Below, piece by piece: positions 37,835 to 46,906 of a stretch of 64,000 bases of DNA (position 1 is the stretch's first letter; the number at the start of each line of letters is the position of its first letter). Under the pieces are notes generated by a model, which saw only the letters and a program-made list of their open reading frames with translations, had not been told where the DNA came from and ran no database searches. Source of the DNA: Pseudonocardia kunmingensis (GTDB taxonomy: Bacteria > Actinomycetota > Actinomycetes > Mycobacteriales > Pseudonocardiaceae); contig NZ_VFPA01000001.1 of assembly GCF_006716445.1 (NCBI RefSeq), forward strand, positions 2,418,001 through 2,482,000, given 5' to 3'. The translations under genes were made by a program, and so were the position numbers.

Positions 37835-38616
37835 CCCGACCCGTACGACAGCCTCGGCTGCTCCCCACCGAGACCGCCCGTCCACCGGCGGGTCGAGAGG
37901 TAGAGATGCCCCCGACCACAGCTCCCCGAGTCGGCCCACCCGGCCCTCCACCGCAAGGCACCGTCACCGGGCACCCGCTCCCCCGCCCGCGGCAGAGCCC
38001 GGCCGAGCCGTCGGCACCCGCGCCGCCCGCGCAGCAGACGCAGGCCGCCCCCGAGGCGCCGCAGCACGAGGAGGGTGGGGCGTGGGCGCTGGTCAAGGCG
38101 GCCCAGGACGGCGACATGCTCGCGTTCGGCGAGCTGTTCGACCGCTACTACGACGTCGTCTTCCGCTACGTGCTCTTCCGCACGGGTGACCGCACCCTCG
38201 CCGAGGACCTCACCCAGGAGACGTTCGTCAGGGCGCTGCGGCGGATCTCGTCGGTCAGCTACCAGGGCCGCGACATCGGTGCGTGGTTCGTCACGATCGC
38301 GCGGAACCTCATCTTCGACCACGTGAAGTCCAGCCGCTACCGGCTGGAGCACACCACCGGCGAGATCATCGAGCTCTCGCCGACCACCGGTGGGCCCGAG
38401 CAGCAGGTGCTCGACCTCGCCACCAACGACGAGCTGCTGCGCTGCGTCCGCAAGCTCAACCCCGACCAGCAGGAATGCATCCAGCTCCGCTTCCTCCAGG
38501 GTCTGTCCGTGGCCGAAACGGCCGAGATCATGGACCGCAACGAGGGGGCCGTCAAGGCCCTCCAGCACCGAGCGGTCCGGCGGCTCGCCCAGCTGCTACC
38601 GGAGGGCCTCCGATGA
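37831..38616 (+). CDS. ECF sigma factor with N-terminal pro-sequence, BldN-like
   Basis: 261 residues from ATG 37831; ATG 37906 would give 236. Residues 1-83 are Pro/Ala/Gln-rich and disordered. Sigma region 2 follows (AQDGDMLAFGELFDRYYDVVFRYVLFRTGDRTLAEDLTQETFVRALRRI, core-binding and -10 recognition) and region 4 (LRCVRKLNPDQQECIQLRFLQGLSVAETAEIMDRNEGAVKALQHRAVRRL, HTH). Streptomyces sigma-BldN is made as a proprotein with an extension of about this size. The next gene encodes a DUF5667 membrane protein like its anti-sigma factor RsbN. The neighbourhood (rex-hem genes, HAD, PlsC, epimerase, bS22) supports orthology. Confidence 0.85.
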   Translation: MTRPVRQPRLLPTETARPPAGREVEMPPTTAPRVGPPGPPPQGTVTGHPLPRPRQSPAEPSAPAPPAQQTQAAPEAPQHEEGGAWALVKAAQDGDMLAFGELFDRYYDVVFRYVLFRTGDRTLAEDLTQETFVRALRRISSVSYQGRDIGAWFVTIARNLIFDHVKSSRYRLEHTTGEIIELSPTTGGPEQQVLDLATNDELLRCVRKLNPDQQECIQLRFLQGLSVAETAEIMDRNEGAVKALQHRAVRRLAQLLPEGLR

Positions 38617-38800
38617 CCCCGCGGTACATCGTCGACGGCGCCCAGCGCGTTACGGGTGCGGCGAACGAACGACTCGATGCGGTGAACGGTCTTCGACCCG
38701 TAACCGGACGCATGACGGCTCGTTGTACGGCTGAACGTTGCGCCGCACACGACCAGGGTGCGGGGACAGACAGCGCAGGGATGCAGTGAGGACGGCCAAC

Positions 38801-40291
38801 ATGCCCGCCGGACAGGGCAAGGACGCAGAGCGGTTCGCCGCCGCCGTGGAGTCGGGGACACCCCTCGGCGCCGCGGGCGACGACGACCTCGCACACGAGC
38901 TCGAGATCGTGGCCATGCTGCGGTCCCGGGGTGCGGAGTTCGCGCCGGACGCCGAGACCAAGGCGCGCGCGAAGCAGCGCCTCATGGCCGTGCTCGCGGA
39001 GCAGGGTGGCCCGCAGCCGGGCCCCCGCCCCGCACCCCAGGACCCGCCGCACCGCGGAGCCGCGCCGCCCACCGCCGCGGAGCTCACGGCACCGCTGGGC
39101 CGCCTCGTCGAGCCCACCGGCCCCGAGGCACGCGCCGACGTCGATCCCGCGGCGCAGACCGCCCGGATCGCCCCGATCACGGCCCGGATGGACGCCGCGG
39201 GTTCCGAGAGCGCCTCCGACACCCCGGGCGACCACGACCCGGGCGGCGAGGACGCACCGACGACGGCCACGCACCAGGCCTCGCCGCGCGCAGGCCGGCG
39301 GGCCCGGCACAGCACCGGCCGCGGCTCCAACCGCCCGGCCGGCCGGGCGGGCGCGTCCCGGCGCCCCGCCGCCCCGAGCCTGCGCCGCCGCGCGCTCCTC
39401 GTCGGGTCGGCCGCGATGGTCGCGATGCTCGCGATCGCCGGTGGCGGGATCTTCGCCAGCCAGGGCGCGCTGCCCGGCGACAACCTCTACGCGGTCAAGC
39501 GCGCCGCGGAGTCGGCGGGGCTCGCGCTCACGTTCGACGACGCCAGCAGGGCGCAGCGCCAGCTCGAGATCGCCGCGACCCGGCTGTCCGAGGTGGAGCG
39601 GCTCAGCGCCCTCGAGCCGCAGGCCGCCCCCGCGCCCGAGGTGTTCACCGCCGCGATGGACGAGTTCGACGCCGCCACCGACGAGGGCTCGCGGCTGCTG
39701 CTCGAGTCCACGGGGACGAGCACCTCGAGCAGCGCGCAGGACGAGCTGCGCACGTGGGCGTCCGAGCAGTCGGAGCGGCTCACCGAGATCCGGCCGGAGC
39801 TGCCGGCCGCGGCCGAGGCCGACGAGTCGATCGAACTGCTCCAGCGGCTGCTCGGCCGCACGGGGGCCGCCGACGGTTCCTCGTCGTGCGACGACGAGGA
39901 GTGCACGGCCCGCCGGAGCGCGCAGACGTCCGCACCGGAGTCCGACGAGGCCGACGCCACGGAGGACGCGACGTCCGCACCGGACGAGAGCGACTCGAGC
40001 GGCACCCGGGAGACGGACGAGCCGTCGCGCACGCCGAGCGACGCCTCCGAGGGTGAGGAGTCGCGCCTGCTTCCCGACCTCCTCCCCGACGCGGACCGCA
40101 AGAGCGACGAGGACGCGCCGAGCTCGAAGAAGAGCGAGGACGAGGACAGGACGTCCGAATCCGAGTCCGAGTCCGAGTCCGGCGACGAGGGCTCGGAGGG
40201 CGCAGGCGACGTCTCGGTGCCGCTCCCGCTGCTCCCCCCGGTGACGCTCCCGCCGCTGCTGCCGGGGATGCCCGGGATCACCATCGGCTGA
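38801..40291 (+). CDS. DUF5667 membrane protein, probable anti-sigma factor (RsbN-like)
   Basis: 496 residues from ATG 38801; GTG 38786 in frame is possible. The N-terminal cytoplasmic part has a conserved helix pair ([50 protein letters not shown]) suited to bind sigma. A long Pro/Arg linker leads to one membrane helix (about 198-218, [21 protein letters not shown]). The outer DUF5667 domain follows ([46 protein letters not shown]). The last 110 residues are Ser/Asp/Glu-rich, with an [10 protein letters not shown] run and a Pro/Leu end. Context and architecture say it holds the preceding sigma factor at the membrane; this is inferred. Confidence 0.8.
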   Translation: MPAGQGKDAERFAAAVESGTPLGAAGDDDLAHELEIVAMLRSRGAEFAPDAETKARAKQRLMAVLAEQGGPQPGPRPAPQDPPHRGAAPPTAAELTAPLGRLVEPTGPEARADVDPAAQTARIAPITARMDAAGSESASDTPGDHDPGGEDAPTTATHQASPRAGRRARHSTGRGSNRPAGRAGASRRPAAPSLRRRALLVGSAAMVAMLAIAGGGIFASQGALPGDNLYAVKRAAESAGLALTFDDASRAQRQLEIAATRLSEVERLSALEPQAAPAPEVFTAAMDEFDAATDEGSRLLLESTGTSTSSSAQDELRTWASEQSERLTEIRPELPAAAEADESIELLQRLLGRTGAADGSSSCDDEECTARRSAQTSAPESDEADATEDATSAPDESDSSGTRETDEPSRTPSDASEGEESRLLPDLLPDADRKSDEDAPSSKKSEDEDRTSESESESESGDEGSEGAGDVSVPLPLLPPVTLPPLLPGMPGITIG

Positions 40292-40298
40292 TCTGCCA

Positions 40299-40347
40299 CG
40301 ACACACAGGGCCGCCGCGGAACCGCGTTCCGCGGCGGCCCCGTGTCG
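40299..40347 (+). terminator. Hairpin terminator of the sigma/anti-sigma operon
   Basis: Inner stem of 13 bp (40309-40321 with 40327-40339, loop ccgcg) and outer arms cgacac/gtgtcg (40299-40304, 40342-40347), beginning 8 nt after the stop at 40291. Confidence 0.75.
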
Positions 40348-40430
40348 TCTGGTGCCTCCCGCCGTCGACCGGAGCTGTCGCCTCCGCGCGCGGCACTAGG
40401 CTGAGGCGAGAAACCCACGGAGGCCCGCAG

Positions 40431-41384
40431 GTGGTTGGAGAACAAGAGCCCCGCGAACCGCTGACACCCACCCCCTCCGGGGAGCTGAGCGGGGCCACGG
40501 AGACGCCGGGCGTGGTCGAGTCGGCCACCGCGACCGACCCCGCGCTCCGCGCCGGTGAGGCCGCTGCGGCCGCGGCCGTCGCGGCGGGGGACAGCGGTCC
40601 TCCCGACGTGCCGCTCACCGACCTCACGGCCGCCGCGTTCTTCGACGTCGACAACACCATGATGATCGGCGCCTCGATCTTCCACTTCGCCCGCGGCCTC
40701 GCCGCGCGCAAGTTCTTCACCACCTCCGACCTGCTCGGCTTCGCGTGGCAGCAGCTGCGGTTCCGCATCGGCGGGCGCGAGACCAGCTACTCCACCACCA
40801 CCGGGCGGGACACCGCCCTGTCCTTCGTCGCGGGCCGGCCGGTCGCCGAGATCACGGCGCTCGGCGAGGAGATCTACGACGAGCTGATGGCCGACCGCAT
40901 CTGGGCCGGCACCCGCGCGCTCGCCCAGATGCACCTGGACGCCGGCCAGCGGGTCTGGCTGGTCACGGCCACCCCCGTGGAGCTCGCCCTCATCATCGCC
41001 CGCAGGCTCGGGCTCACCGGCGCGCTGGGCACGGTGGCCGAGAGCGTCGACGGCCACTACACGGGCCGGCTGGTGGGCGAGATCCTGCACGGCCCGGCGA
41101 AGGCCCACGCCGTCCGCGCGCTCGCGGTGACCGAGGGCCTGGACCTGCGCCGCTGCACCGCCTACTCCGACTCGGTCAACGACGTGCCGATGCTCTCCGC
41201 CGTCGGCACGGCCGTGGCCGTCAACCCCGACGCGGATCTGCGCGACGTCGCGAAGGAACGCGGGTGGCAGGTGCGCGACTTCCGCACCGGCCGCAAGGCC
41301 GCGAGGATCGGCGTGCCCTCGGTCCTGGGAGCAGGAGCGATCGCAGGAGCGGTGGCGGCAGGCCTGGCCGCGCGCAAGCGCTAG
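40431..41384 (+). CDS. HAD-IB family hydrolase (phosphoserine-phosphatase-like)
   Basis: 317 residues from GTG with ggagg upstream. HAD motif [10 protein letters not shown] (Asp72, Asp74), motif II in [14 protein letters not shown] and motif III/IV in [15 protein letters not shown] and [16 protein letters not shown]. The cap region fits the IB subclass of SerB-like and lipid-phosphate phosphatases. Residues 1-65 are a Thr/Ala/Glu-rich extension, and a hydrophobic C-terminus ([16 protein letters not shown]) could contact membrane. Its end faces the convergent PlsC-type acyltransferase; in relatives these two functions often neighbour each other, suggesting phospholipid metabolism. Confidence 0.87.
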   Translation: MVGEQEPREPLTPTPSGELSGATETPGVVESATATDPALRAGEAAAAAAVAAGDSGPPDVPLTDLTAAAFFDVDNTMMIGASIFHFARGLAARKFFTTSDLLGFAWQQLRFRIGGRETSYSTTTGRDTALSFVAGRPVAEITALGEEIYDELMADRIWAGTRALAQMHLDAGQRVWLVTATPVELALIIARRLGLTGALGTVAESVDGHYTGRLVGEILHGPAKAHAVRALAVTEGLDLRRCTAYSDSVNDVPMLSAVGTAVAVNPDADLRDVAKERGWQVRDFRTGRKAARIGVPSVLGAGAIAGAVAAGLAARKR

Positions 41385-41428
41385 CCCCACCCCGGGCGCA
41401 CTTTGGAGCCTTACTGCTGTCCAGGGGC

Positions 41429-42445
41429 TCAGCCCAGGAAGGTGCTCCTGCGTTGGCTCAGCAGCCGGTACAGCGTGTGCTGGATCGTCTCGCGCACCTG
41501 GTCGGTCAGGTTGAACACCGTCATCGGGTCGTCCGCCTCGGCGGGGTCGATCGAGTCGGTGCGGATCGGCTCGCCGAACTCGATGTACCACTTCGACGGC
41601 AGCGGCACGAGCCCCACCGGCCCGAACGCCGGGAACAGGGGCGTGACCGGGAAGTAGGGCGCCCCGAACAGCCGGGCGAGCGGCTTGATGTCGCCGATCT
41701 TCGGATAGATCTCCTCCGCGCCCACGATGGAGCACGGGATGATCGGGACGCCGGTGCGCAGCGCGGCCGAGACGAACCCGCCCCGGCCGAAGCGCTGCAG
41801 CTTGTACCGGTCCCGGAACGGCTTGCCGATCCCCTTGAACCCCTCCGGCCAGACGCCGACCAGCTCGCCGGAGGCCATGAGCCGCTGCGCGTCGGGGGTG
41901 CAGGCGAGCGTGCTGCCCTGCTTGCGGGCCAGCGGGCCGACCACCGGCAGGCGGAACATCAGGTCGGCGCCGAGCATGCGCAGGTGCCGTCGGGCGGGGT
42001 GGTCGTCGTGCAGGGCCACGGCCGTCATCAGGGAGTCCAGCGGCAGGGTGCCGGAGTGGTTGGCCACGACGAGGGCCCCGCCGACGTCGGGCACGTGGTC
42101 CATGCCGATGGTCTCCACGCGGAACCAGTTGCGGTACAGCGGCCGCAGCGCCGGGATGATCACGTTGTCGGTGAGCTCGGCGTCGAAGCCGAACTCGTCG
42201 ACGGCGTAGTCGCCCTCCAGCCGCCTGCGCAGGAACGCCATCGCCTCGGCGAGCGCCTCCTCCCACTGCGCGGGAGCGGCGGGCTCGTCGGCCGCCGGCA
42301 CGGCGCCGTCCTCGGGGGCGCCGTCGTCGGGGCCGGTGCCCTCGGGAGCGGCGCGCAAGGGGATCACGCGGGCCCCGGTGCTCTCGGGCCCGTCGGCGGG
42401 ACGGGATTCGGCGTCGGGGCGCACGGCCCGGCGGCGGGGCGTCAC
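41429..42445 (-). CDS. PlsC-type lysophospholipid acyltransferase
   Basis: 338 residues from GTG, overlapping the epimerase stop by 4 nt. Residues 1-85 are a charged low-complexity extension. The acyltransferase domain has block I NHSGTLPLD (catalytic His/Asp), block II RHLRMLGADLMFRLPVVGPLARK, block III VGVWPEGFKGIGKPFRDRYKLQRF and block IV VPIIPCSIVGAEEIYP. No membrane helix is obvious, so it is probably peripheral. Likely acylates a glycerol-phosphate lipid; mycobacterial relatives are uncharacterised. Confidence 0.88.
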   Translation of the reverse strand: MTPRRRAVRPDAESRPADGPESTGARVIPLRAAPEGTGPDDGAPEDGAVPAADEPAAPAQWEEALAEAMAFLRRRLEGDYAVDEFGFDAELTDNVIIPALRPLYRNWFRVETIGMDHVPDVGGALVVANHSGTLPLDSLMTAVALHDDHPARRHLRMLGADLMFRLPVVGPLARKQGSTLACTPDAQRLMASGELVGVWPEGFKGIGKPFRDRYKLQRFGRGGFVSAALRTGVPIIPCSIVGAEEIYPKIGDIKPLARLFGAPYFPVTPLFPAFGPVGLVPLPSKWYIEFGEPIRTDSIDPAEADDPMTVFNLTDQVRETIQHTLYRLLSQRRSTFLG

Positions 42446-43479
42446 CGCAGGGTCCTCGCGGCCGCGAGCACGCCGCGTTCCACGGCGGCGAACCGCTCGG
42501 GGTCGACGACGGGACGCAGCGCGCGGCCGCGGACGTAGTCGTCGAAGGCCTGCACGGTGGTCCAGCGCGGCGTGAACCCGAACTGGCGGCGCAGCCGCCC
42601 GTTGTCGACCACGCGGCCGAAGTTGAGCAGCCGCATCTGCTCGGGGGAGAAGTCGACGAGCCGCGCGCTGCGGAACAGCCGGCTCACCGGCCCCACGGCC
42701 GGGCTGGGCACCGGGAGCGGCATCCGGCCGGCGCGGCGGATCGCCTGCGAGAGCATCAGCACCCCGTCCGCGGCGACGTTGAAGACGCCGGGCACGTCCT
42801 CGCTGGCCGCCTTCTCCAGCACGGCGAGCCCGTCCTCCTCGTGCAGCAGCTGCACGCGCGCGTCGTAGCCGAGGACGATCGGCACCACCGGCAGCGCGAA
42901 GTAGCGGGTGAAGACGGTCTCGATGCGCGGGCCGATGAAGTTGGCGAACCGCAGCGTGGTGACCGAGACGTCGGGGCGCCGTCGGGCGAACCCCCGCAGG
43001 TAGCCCTCGATCTCGACCGCGTCCTTGGCGTAGCCGCCCGGTGGCAGGTCCTTGGGGGTCATCGTCTCGGTGAACAGCGCCGGGTCGCGCGAGCTCGAAC
43101 CGTAGACGGCGGTGGTGGACTTGAGCACCATGCGCCGGACCGACGGCGCCTTCTGGCACGCGGCCAGCAGCTGCATCGTGCCGATGACGTTCATCTCCTT
43201 CATCGCCACGCGGCCCCCGGACGAGCCGGGGTTGGCCGCGAGCGAGGCGTGGACGACGGTGTCGACCGACGCGGTGGAGATGACCTTCGAGATCAGCGGG
43301 TTGCGGATGTCGGCGCGCACGAACTCCGCGCGCCCCATCCTGCGCAGCAGGTCGCGGGGCGGGGGCACGGTGTCCACCCCCAGCACCCGGTCGATGTCCG
43401 GGTTCGCGGCGAGGCGCGCGGCGAGGTGACCACCGAGGAACCGGCTGACCCCGGTGACGAGGACGACGGAAGGAGGCAC
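42442..43479 (-). CDS. NAD-dependent epimerase/dehydratase (SDR) family protein
   Basis: 345 residues from GTG. Extended SDR with NAD motif LVTGVSRFLGGHLAARLAANP, DIRNP, the N-A/S-x core around VVHASLAANPG and a Ser/Thr-rich site KSTTAVYGSSS. The catalytic-Tyr region reads PGGYAKDAVEIEGYLRGF, so the usual YxxxK spacing is not evident; enzymatic chemistry may be altered or it may be a binding protein. The same peptide pattern occurs in mycobacterial GalE2-type proteins, so this is a family trait. Coupled to the acyltransferase gene. Confidence 0.85.
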   Translation of the reverse strand: MPPSVVLVTGVSRFLGGHLAARLAANPDIDRVLGVDTVPPPRDLLRRMGRAEFVRADIRNPLISKVISTASVDTVVHASLAANPGSSGGRVAMKEMNVIGTMQLLAACQKAPSVRRMVLKSTTAVYGSSSRDPALFTETMTPKDLPPGGYAKDAVEIEGYLRGFARRRPDVSVTTLRFANFIGPRIETVFTRYFALPVVPIVLGYDARVQLLHEEDGLAVLEKAASEDVPGVFNVAADGVLMLSQAIRRAGRMPLPVPSPAVGPVSRLFRSARLVDFSPEQMRLLNFGRVVDNGRLRRQFGFTPRWTTVQAFDDYVRGRALRPVVDPERFAAVERGVLAAARTLR

Positions 43480-43647
43480 GGGCCTACCCCAGGAATGCGA
43501 TCGGATGCAGCGGGTGACCGATGGTAGCCCGCTCCGGCGCCGGTGTGGGGCCGGAGCGCGCCTCCTGTGGGCGGGTCCACGGCCGGGAAGCGCATCCCGC
43601 TCGGCGGCGGGGGCCACGTGCTCCGTGCGCCCCGCCGACCGCCGGGG

Positions 43648-43749
43648 TTACTTGCCGAGCTTGCGACGCTGCACGCGGGTCTTGCGGAGGAGCTTGCGGT
43701 GCTTCTTCTTCGACATCCGCTTGCGGCGCTTCTTGATGACGGAGCCCAT
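43648..43749 (-). CDS. Small ribosomal subunit protein bS22 (AURKAIP1/COX24 domain)
   Basis: 33 residues, [20 protein letters not shown] then [13 protein letters not shown], about 60% Lys/Arg. This is the tiny actinobacterial protein found in mycobacterial 30S subunits and named bS22. The sequence is essentially invariant in the phylum, which makes the call secure despite its size. It lies between the excisionase-type gene and the epimerase, as in mycobacteria and Streptomyces. Confidence 0.93.
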   Translation of the reverse strand: MGSVIKKRRKRMSKKKHRKLLRKTRVQRRKLGK

Positions 43750-43927
43750 GCGTGGCGGCCCTTCCTGTCGGGATGCGGCCCGGGAACGGACCGCTGTGGT
43801 GCGGCGAGGTGCGACCGGCCGGGCGCTCGCGACGAGCGCGCGCGGGCCGGGCGATGACCGGGCACGCACTCTACCGGGGGGTTCCACGGGCCTCGCGCCC
43901 CCCGGGGGGGCAGGACCGCCGGGTGGG

Positions 43928-44137
43928 TCAACCCGCGTCGAAGTAGGCGCTGCGCAGGTACTCCTCCACCGCCGTCTTGGGCACGCGGAACGAGCGCCCG
44001 ACCCGGGCGGCGGGCAGCTCCCCACCGTGCACGAGCCGGTAGACGGTCATCTTCGAGACCCGCATCATGGCCGCGACCTCGGCCACCGTCAGGAACTGCA
44101 CCTGGGCGAGGTGGAGCTCCGAAGGCTCGGACGCCAT
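43928..44137 (-). CDS. Excisionase/MerR-type helix-turn-helix protein
   Basis: 69 residues. One winged-HTH of the excisionase family: [51 protein letters not shown]. It is the conserved neighbour of bS22 and proC in actinobacteria and not a phage excisionase; the Streptomyces counterpart lies near bldN. Likely a DNA-binding regulator of unknown targets. It shares the fold but little sequence with the BldC-like protein at 17359-17583. Confidence 0.88.
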   Translation of the reverse strand: MASEPSELHLAQVQFLTVAEVAAMMRVSKMTVYRLVHGGELPAARVGRSFRVPKTAVEEYLRSAYFDAG

Positions 44138-44329
44138 CCGATCACCGCTTTCCTGGGTCGCACCGGTCGTGCCCGGACTCCGCGGCCGGGCACGGCGACG
44201 ATGTTCCGCAAGAGCTTAGCGGTGCTGGTGTGACGGGATCGAGGGGATGGCTGCGCTGAGGGGTGGTTCACGCCCGCGCGTCAGGGTGAAACCGGGGCCC
44301 CGATCGGTGCACGCGGCCCGGAGGCAGCC

Positions 44330-45136
44330 TCAGCGGGCCGCTCTGCCCAGCTCCACCGAGCGGTCGCGCGCCGCCTCGATCGCCGCGATCAGCGCGGCCC
44401 GCACCCCGTGCCGCTCCAGCTCCCGGATGGCGGCGATGGTCGTGCCGGCCGGGGACGTCACCGCCTCGCGCAGGAGCACCGGGTGGTCGCTGGACTCGCG
44501 CAGCATCCGCGCGGCCCCGAAGGCGGACTGCACGATCAGGTCGGCGGCGACGGAGCGGGGCAGGCCGAGCAGGATCCCGGCATCGATCATCGCCTCGACG
44601 AGGAAGAAGAAGTACGCTGGTCCGGAGCCCGACAGCGCCGTCACCGCGTCCTGCTGCGACTCCGGCACGCGCACGACCCGTCCGACGGACGCGAGCAACT
44701 TCTCCACGGTGGCGAGCTGGTCGTCCGTGGCGTGGGTGCCCGCCGAGATCGCGCTCATCGCCTCGCCCACGAGCATCGGGGTGTTCGGCATGACCCGCAC
44801 CACCGGCGTGCCTGCCGGCAGGGCGCCCTCGAACAGCGCCGTGGGGAGTCCGGCGCACAGCGACACCACCAGCGTGCCCCGGCGCAGCGCAGGCGCCAGC
44901 TCGGCGAGCACGGGCGTGATGTCCTGCGGCTTGACGGCCAGCACCACGATGTCCGCCCGCGCGGCCGCGCCGGCGACGTCCAGCGCCTCGATGCCCAGCC
45001 GCCCGCTCAGCTCCGCGGCACGCTCCGGGTGCCGCTCGGTGAACACCAGCTCGTCGGCACTGCGCCCGCCGGCGAGCAGCCCCGCCAGCAGCGCCTCGCC
45101 GATCTTCCCCGCTCCGAGGACAGCGATCCGCGTCAT
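44330..45136 (-). CDS. proC: Pyrroline-5-carboxylate reductase
   Basis: 268 residues. Final step of proline synthesis, NAD(P)H-dependent. N-terminal Rossmann motif AVLGAGKIGEALLAGLL, VLAVKPQD, RVMPNTPMLVGEAMSAI and the C-terminal catalytic-region signature ALSGSGPAYFFFLVEAMIDAG then LREAVTSPAGTTIAAIREL. Length is normal. Last gene of the same-strand run that begins with ppx at 49503. Confidence 0.95.
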   Translation of the reverse strand: MTRIAVLGAGKIGEALLAGLLAGGRSADELVFTERHPERAAELSGRLGIEALDVAGAAARADIVVLAVKPQDITPVLAELAPALRRGTLVVSLCAGLPTALFEGALPAGTPVVRVMPNTPMLVGEAMSAISAGTHATDDQLATVEKLLASVGRVVRVPESQQDAVTALSGSGPAYFFFLVEAMIDAGILLGLPRSVAADLIVQSAFGAARMLRESSDHPVLLREAVTSPAGTTIAAIRELERHGVRAALIAAIEAARDRSVELGRAAR

Positions 45137-45171
45137 GGCCGACAACGGTAGTCGTCGCCCGCGACGCCGGT

Positions 45172-45990
45172 TCAGCGGCCGAGGGGCGACAGCGCCAGCT
45201 GGCGGGCCTGGCAGACCAACCGGCCCGCGGAGTCGACGACGGTGACGTCCTCGTCGAACCAGCCACCCACCACCGAGGCCGACCGCGCCTCGATGCGCAG
45301 CCAGCCCGGCGCCGGGCGGGCGCGGAGCAGGGCCGTCAGCTGCACGGTGGGGGCCCATCCGACGCGGCCGCTCACGTTGAACACCGTGGGCGCCATGATG
45401 TCGCCCGCGAGCAGGGCGAACAGGACGTCGGTCGGTTCCCCGCGAGGCCGCGCCCAGCCGCGCAGCACGGGCGGGCCGTGCTCCCCGCGGGCGAACGCGA
45501 ACGTGGAGGTGTCGTAGCGGAGGTCGCAGGCGCCGGCGAGGGTCGTGACGCGCTCGTTGGTGGCCGGGTCGGTGGCGTCCTCCCCGGGCTCGGGAGCCAC
45601 GTCGGGGAGGTCGTTCCAGTGCGGGTCGTCGCCGGGCAGTCGACCCGCCGTGACGGTCGAGGCGAGCATCGCGCGGCCGCCCTGGAACATCCGCACCGAC
45701 ACCACCGAGACCGTGCGCCCGGTCTTGAGCACCTCGGTCTCCAGCTCGACCGGCCCGGCGTCCGGGGCCCGCAGGAAGTCCGCCGCCACGGCGAGCGGGT
45801 CGGGCGCCGCACCGGGCACCTCGGCCTCGACCCGGGCCAGGCCGGCGCGGGCCAGCAGCACCATCAGCAGGCCACCGTGCGCCTTGGTGCCGATCGTCCA
45901 GCGCGAGCCCAGCTCGGCGCCGTACCGGCCGCCGCCCAGCGGCGTCACGGAGATGGCGTCCCGGAACGGGGCGTCGGGGGCGGTCGTCAT
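45172..45990 (-). CDS. Thioesterase family protein (double hot-dog, TesB-like)
   Basis: 272 residues from ATG 45990 (cgaggg upstream); ATG 46014 is possible. Two tandem hot-dog halves: WTIGTKAHGGLLMVLLARAGLARVEAEV with LETEVLKTGRTVSVVSVRMFQGGRAML, and DVLFALLAGDIMAPTVFNVSGRVGWAPTVQLTALLRARPAPGWLRIEARSASVVGGWFDEDVTVVDSAGRLVCQARQLALSPL. The second half ends with the usual family pattern. Probably hydrolyses an acyl-CoA; substrate not predictable. 35 nt upstream of proC. Confidence 0.85.
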   Translation of the reverse strand: MTTAPDAPFRDAISVTPLGGGRYGAELGSRWTIGTKAHGGLLMVLLARAGLARVEAEVPGAAPDPLAVAADFLRAPDAGPVELETEVLKTGRTVSVVSVRMFQGGRAMLASTVTAGRLPGDDPHWNDLPDVAPEPGEDATDPATNERVTTLAGACDLRYDTSTFAFARGEHGPPVLRGWARPRGEPTDVLFALLAGDIMAPTVFNVSGRVGWAPTVQLTALLRARPAPGWLRIEARSASVVGGWFDEDVTVVDSAGRLVCQARQLALSPLGR

Positions 45991-46071
45991 CGCGGAACCC
46001 TCGCTCGACGGCATCGGACAGGCGTATCACCGCGGGCGGGCGCGCCCCACCCCTGCCCGGTGTGACGTCCG

Positions 46072-46902
46072 CTACCGGACGGCGGGCAGCGGTGCCGGGT
46101 GCGCGGTGGGCTGCAGGTGCAGCCGCGCGAACAGCAGCGCCTCCGCGAGCAGCGCCGCGCGGTCGGGGCGGGTGCGGCAGCGGCGCGTGCTGATCTCGAC
46201 GACGACCACGCCGCCGAAACCGGAGCTCGCGAGCCGCTCGCAGACCTCCGCGCACGGCTGGCTCCCCCGGCCGGGGACGAGGTGCTCGTCGCGGGGGGCT
46301 CCGCTGCCGTCGGCGAGGTGGACGTGGCTGAGCGCGCCGCCCATCCGGTCGAGCATGGCGAGGGCGTCGCAGCCTGCGGCCGCGGTGTGCGAGAGGTCGA
46401 GCGTGTAGTGCGCGTGGCCGACCTCGGTGGGATCGAACCCCGGGCTGTAGGGCACGGTGCGCACGCCGGAGCGGACGATCGGGAACATGTTCTCGACGGC
46501 GAGCGCGACGCCGGCGTGCTCACCGGCCCGGGCCACCTCGTCGGCGAACTGCGCGGCGTAGCGGCGCTGCCAGCGGAACGGGGGGTGCAGGACCACGGTG
46601 CGGCAGCCGAGGGTGGCCGCGGCGGCGACCGAGCGGCGGATCCGGCCGATCGGGTCGGCGCTCCATACGCGCTGCGTGACGGCGAGGCAGGGGGCGTGCA
46701 CGGCCAGCACCGGCACGTCGTGGCGCTCGGCCAGCCCGGCCACCGCGGAGACGTCCTGGCTGATCGGGTCCGTCCAGACCATCAGCTCGACGCCGTCGTA
46801 CCCGAGCTCGGCGGCCAGCTCGAACGCCGCCCTCGCCGACTCGGGGTAGACCGAGGCGGTGGACAGGGCGACCGGCGGGGCCGGCCGCAGCCCGGGCGGC
46901 AC
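46072..46902 (-). CDS. Sugar phosphate isomerase/epimerase (xylose-isomerase-like TIM barrel)
   Basis: 276 residues from GTG. AP-endonuclease-2/xylose-isomerase-like barrel: FELAAELGYDGVELMVW, VLAVHAPCLAVTQRVW, CRTVVLHPPFRWQRRYA, VALAVENMFPI (metal-ligand Glu), YTLDLSHTAAAG (Asp/His), HVHLADGSG and VVVEISTR (Glu). The metal-binding residues of the family are all in place. Substrate unknown. It starts 4 nt after the membrane-protein gene upstream, so it is in the ppx operon. Confidence 0.87.
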   Translation of the reverse strand: MPPGLRPAPPVALSTASVYPESARAAFELAAELGYDGVELMVWTDPISQDVSAVAGLAERHDVPVLAVHAPCLAVTQRVWSADPIGRIRRSVAAAATLGCRTVVLHPPFRWQRRYAAQFADEVARAGEHAGVALAVENMFPIVRSGVRTVPYSPGFDPTEVGHAHYTLDLSHTAAAGCDALAMLDRMGGALSHVHLADGSGAPRDEHLVPGRGSQPCAEVCERLASSGFGGVVVVEISTRRCRTRPDRAALLAEALLFARLHLQPTAHPAPLPAVR

Positions 46903-46906
46903 GGTG

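Noticed and set aside
35853..38189. Long plus-strand frame across the acyl-CoA ligase
   Set aside because: Antisense shadow of a clear ANL enzyme with complete motifs, and composition is typical of frame shadows.
43928..44137. Excisionase-type protein as evidence of a prophage or integrative element
   Set aside because: No integrase, attachment repeats or phage genes nearby, and the gene is a conserved neighbour of bS22 and proC in actinobacteria.
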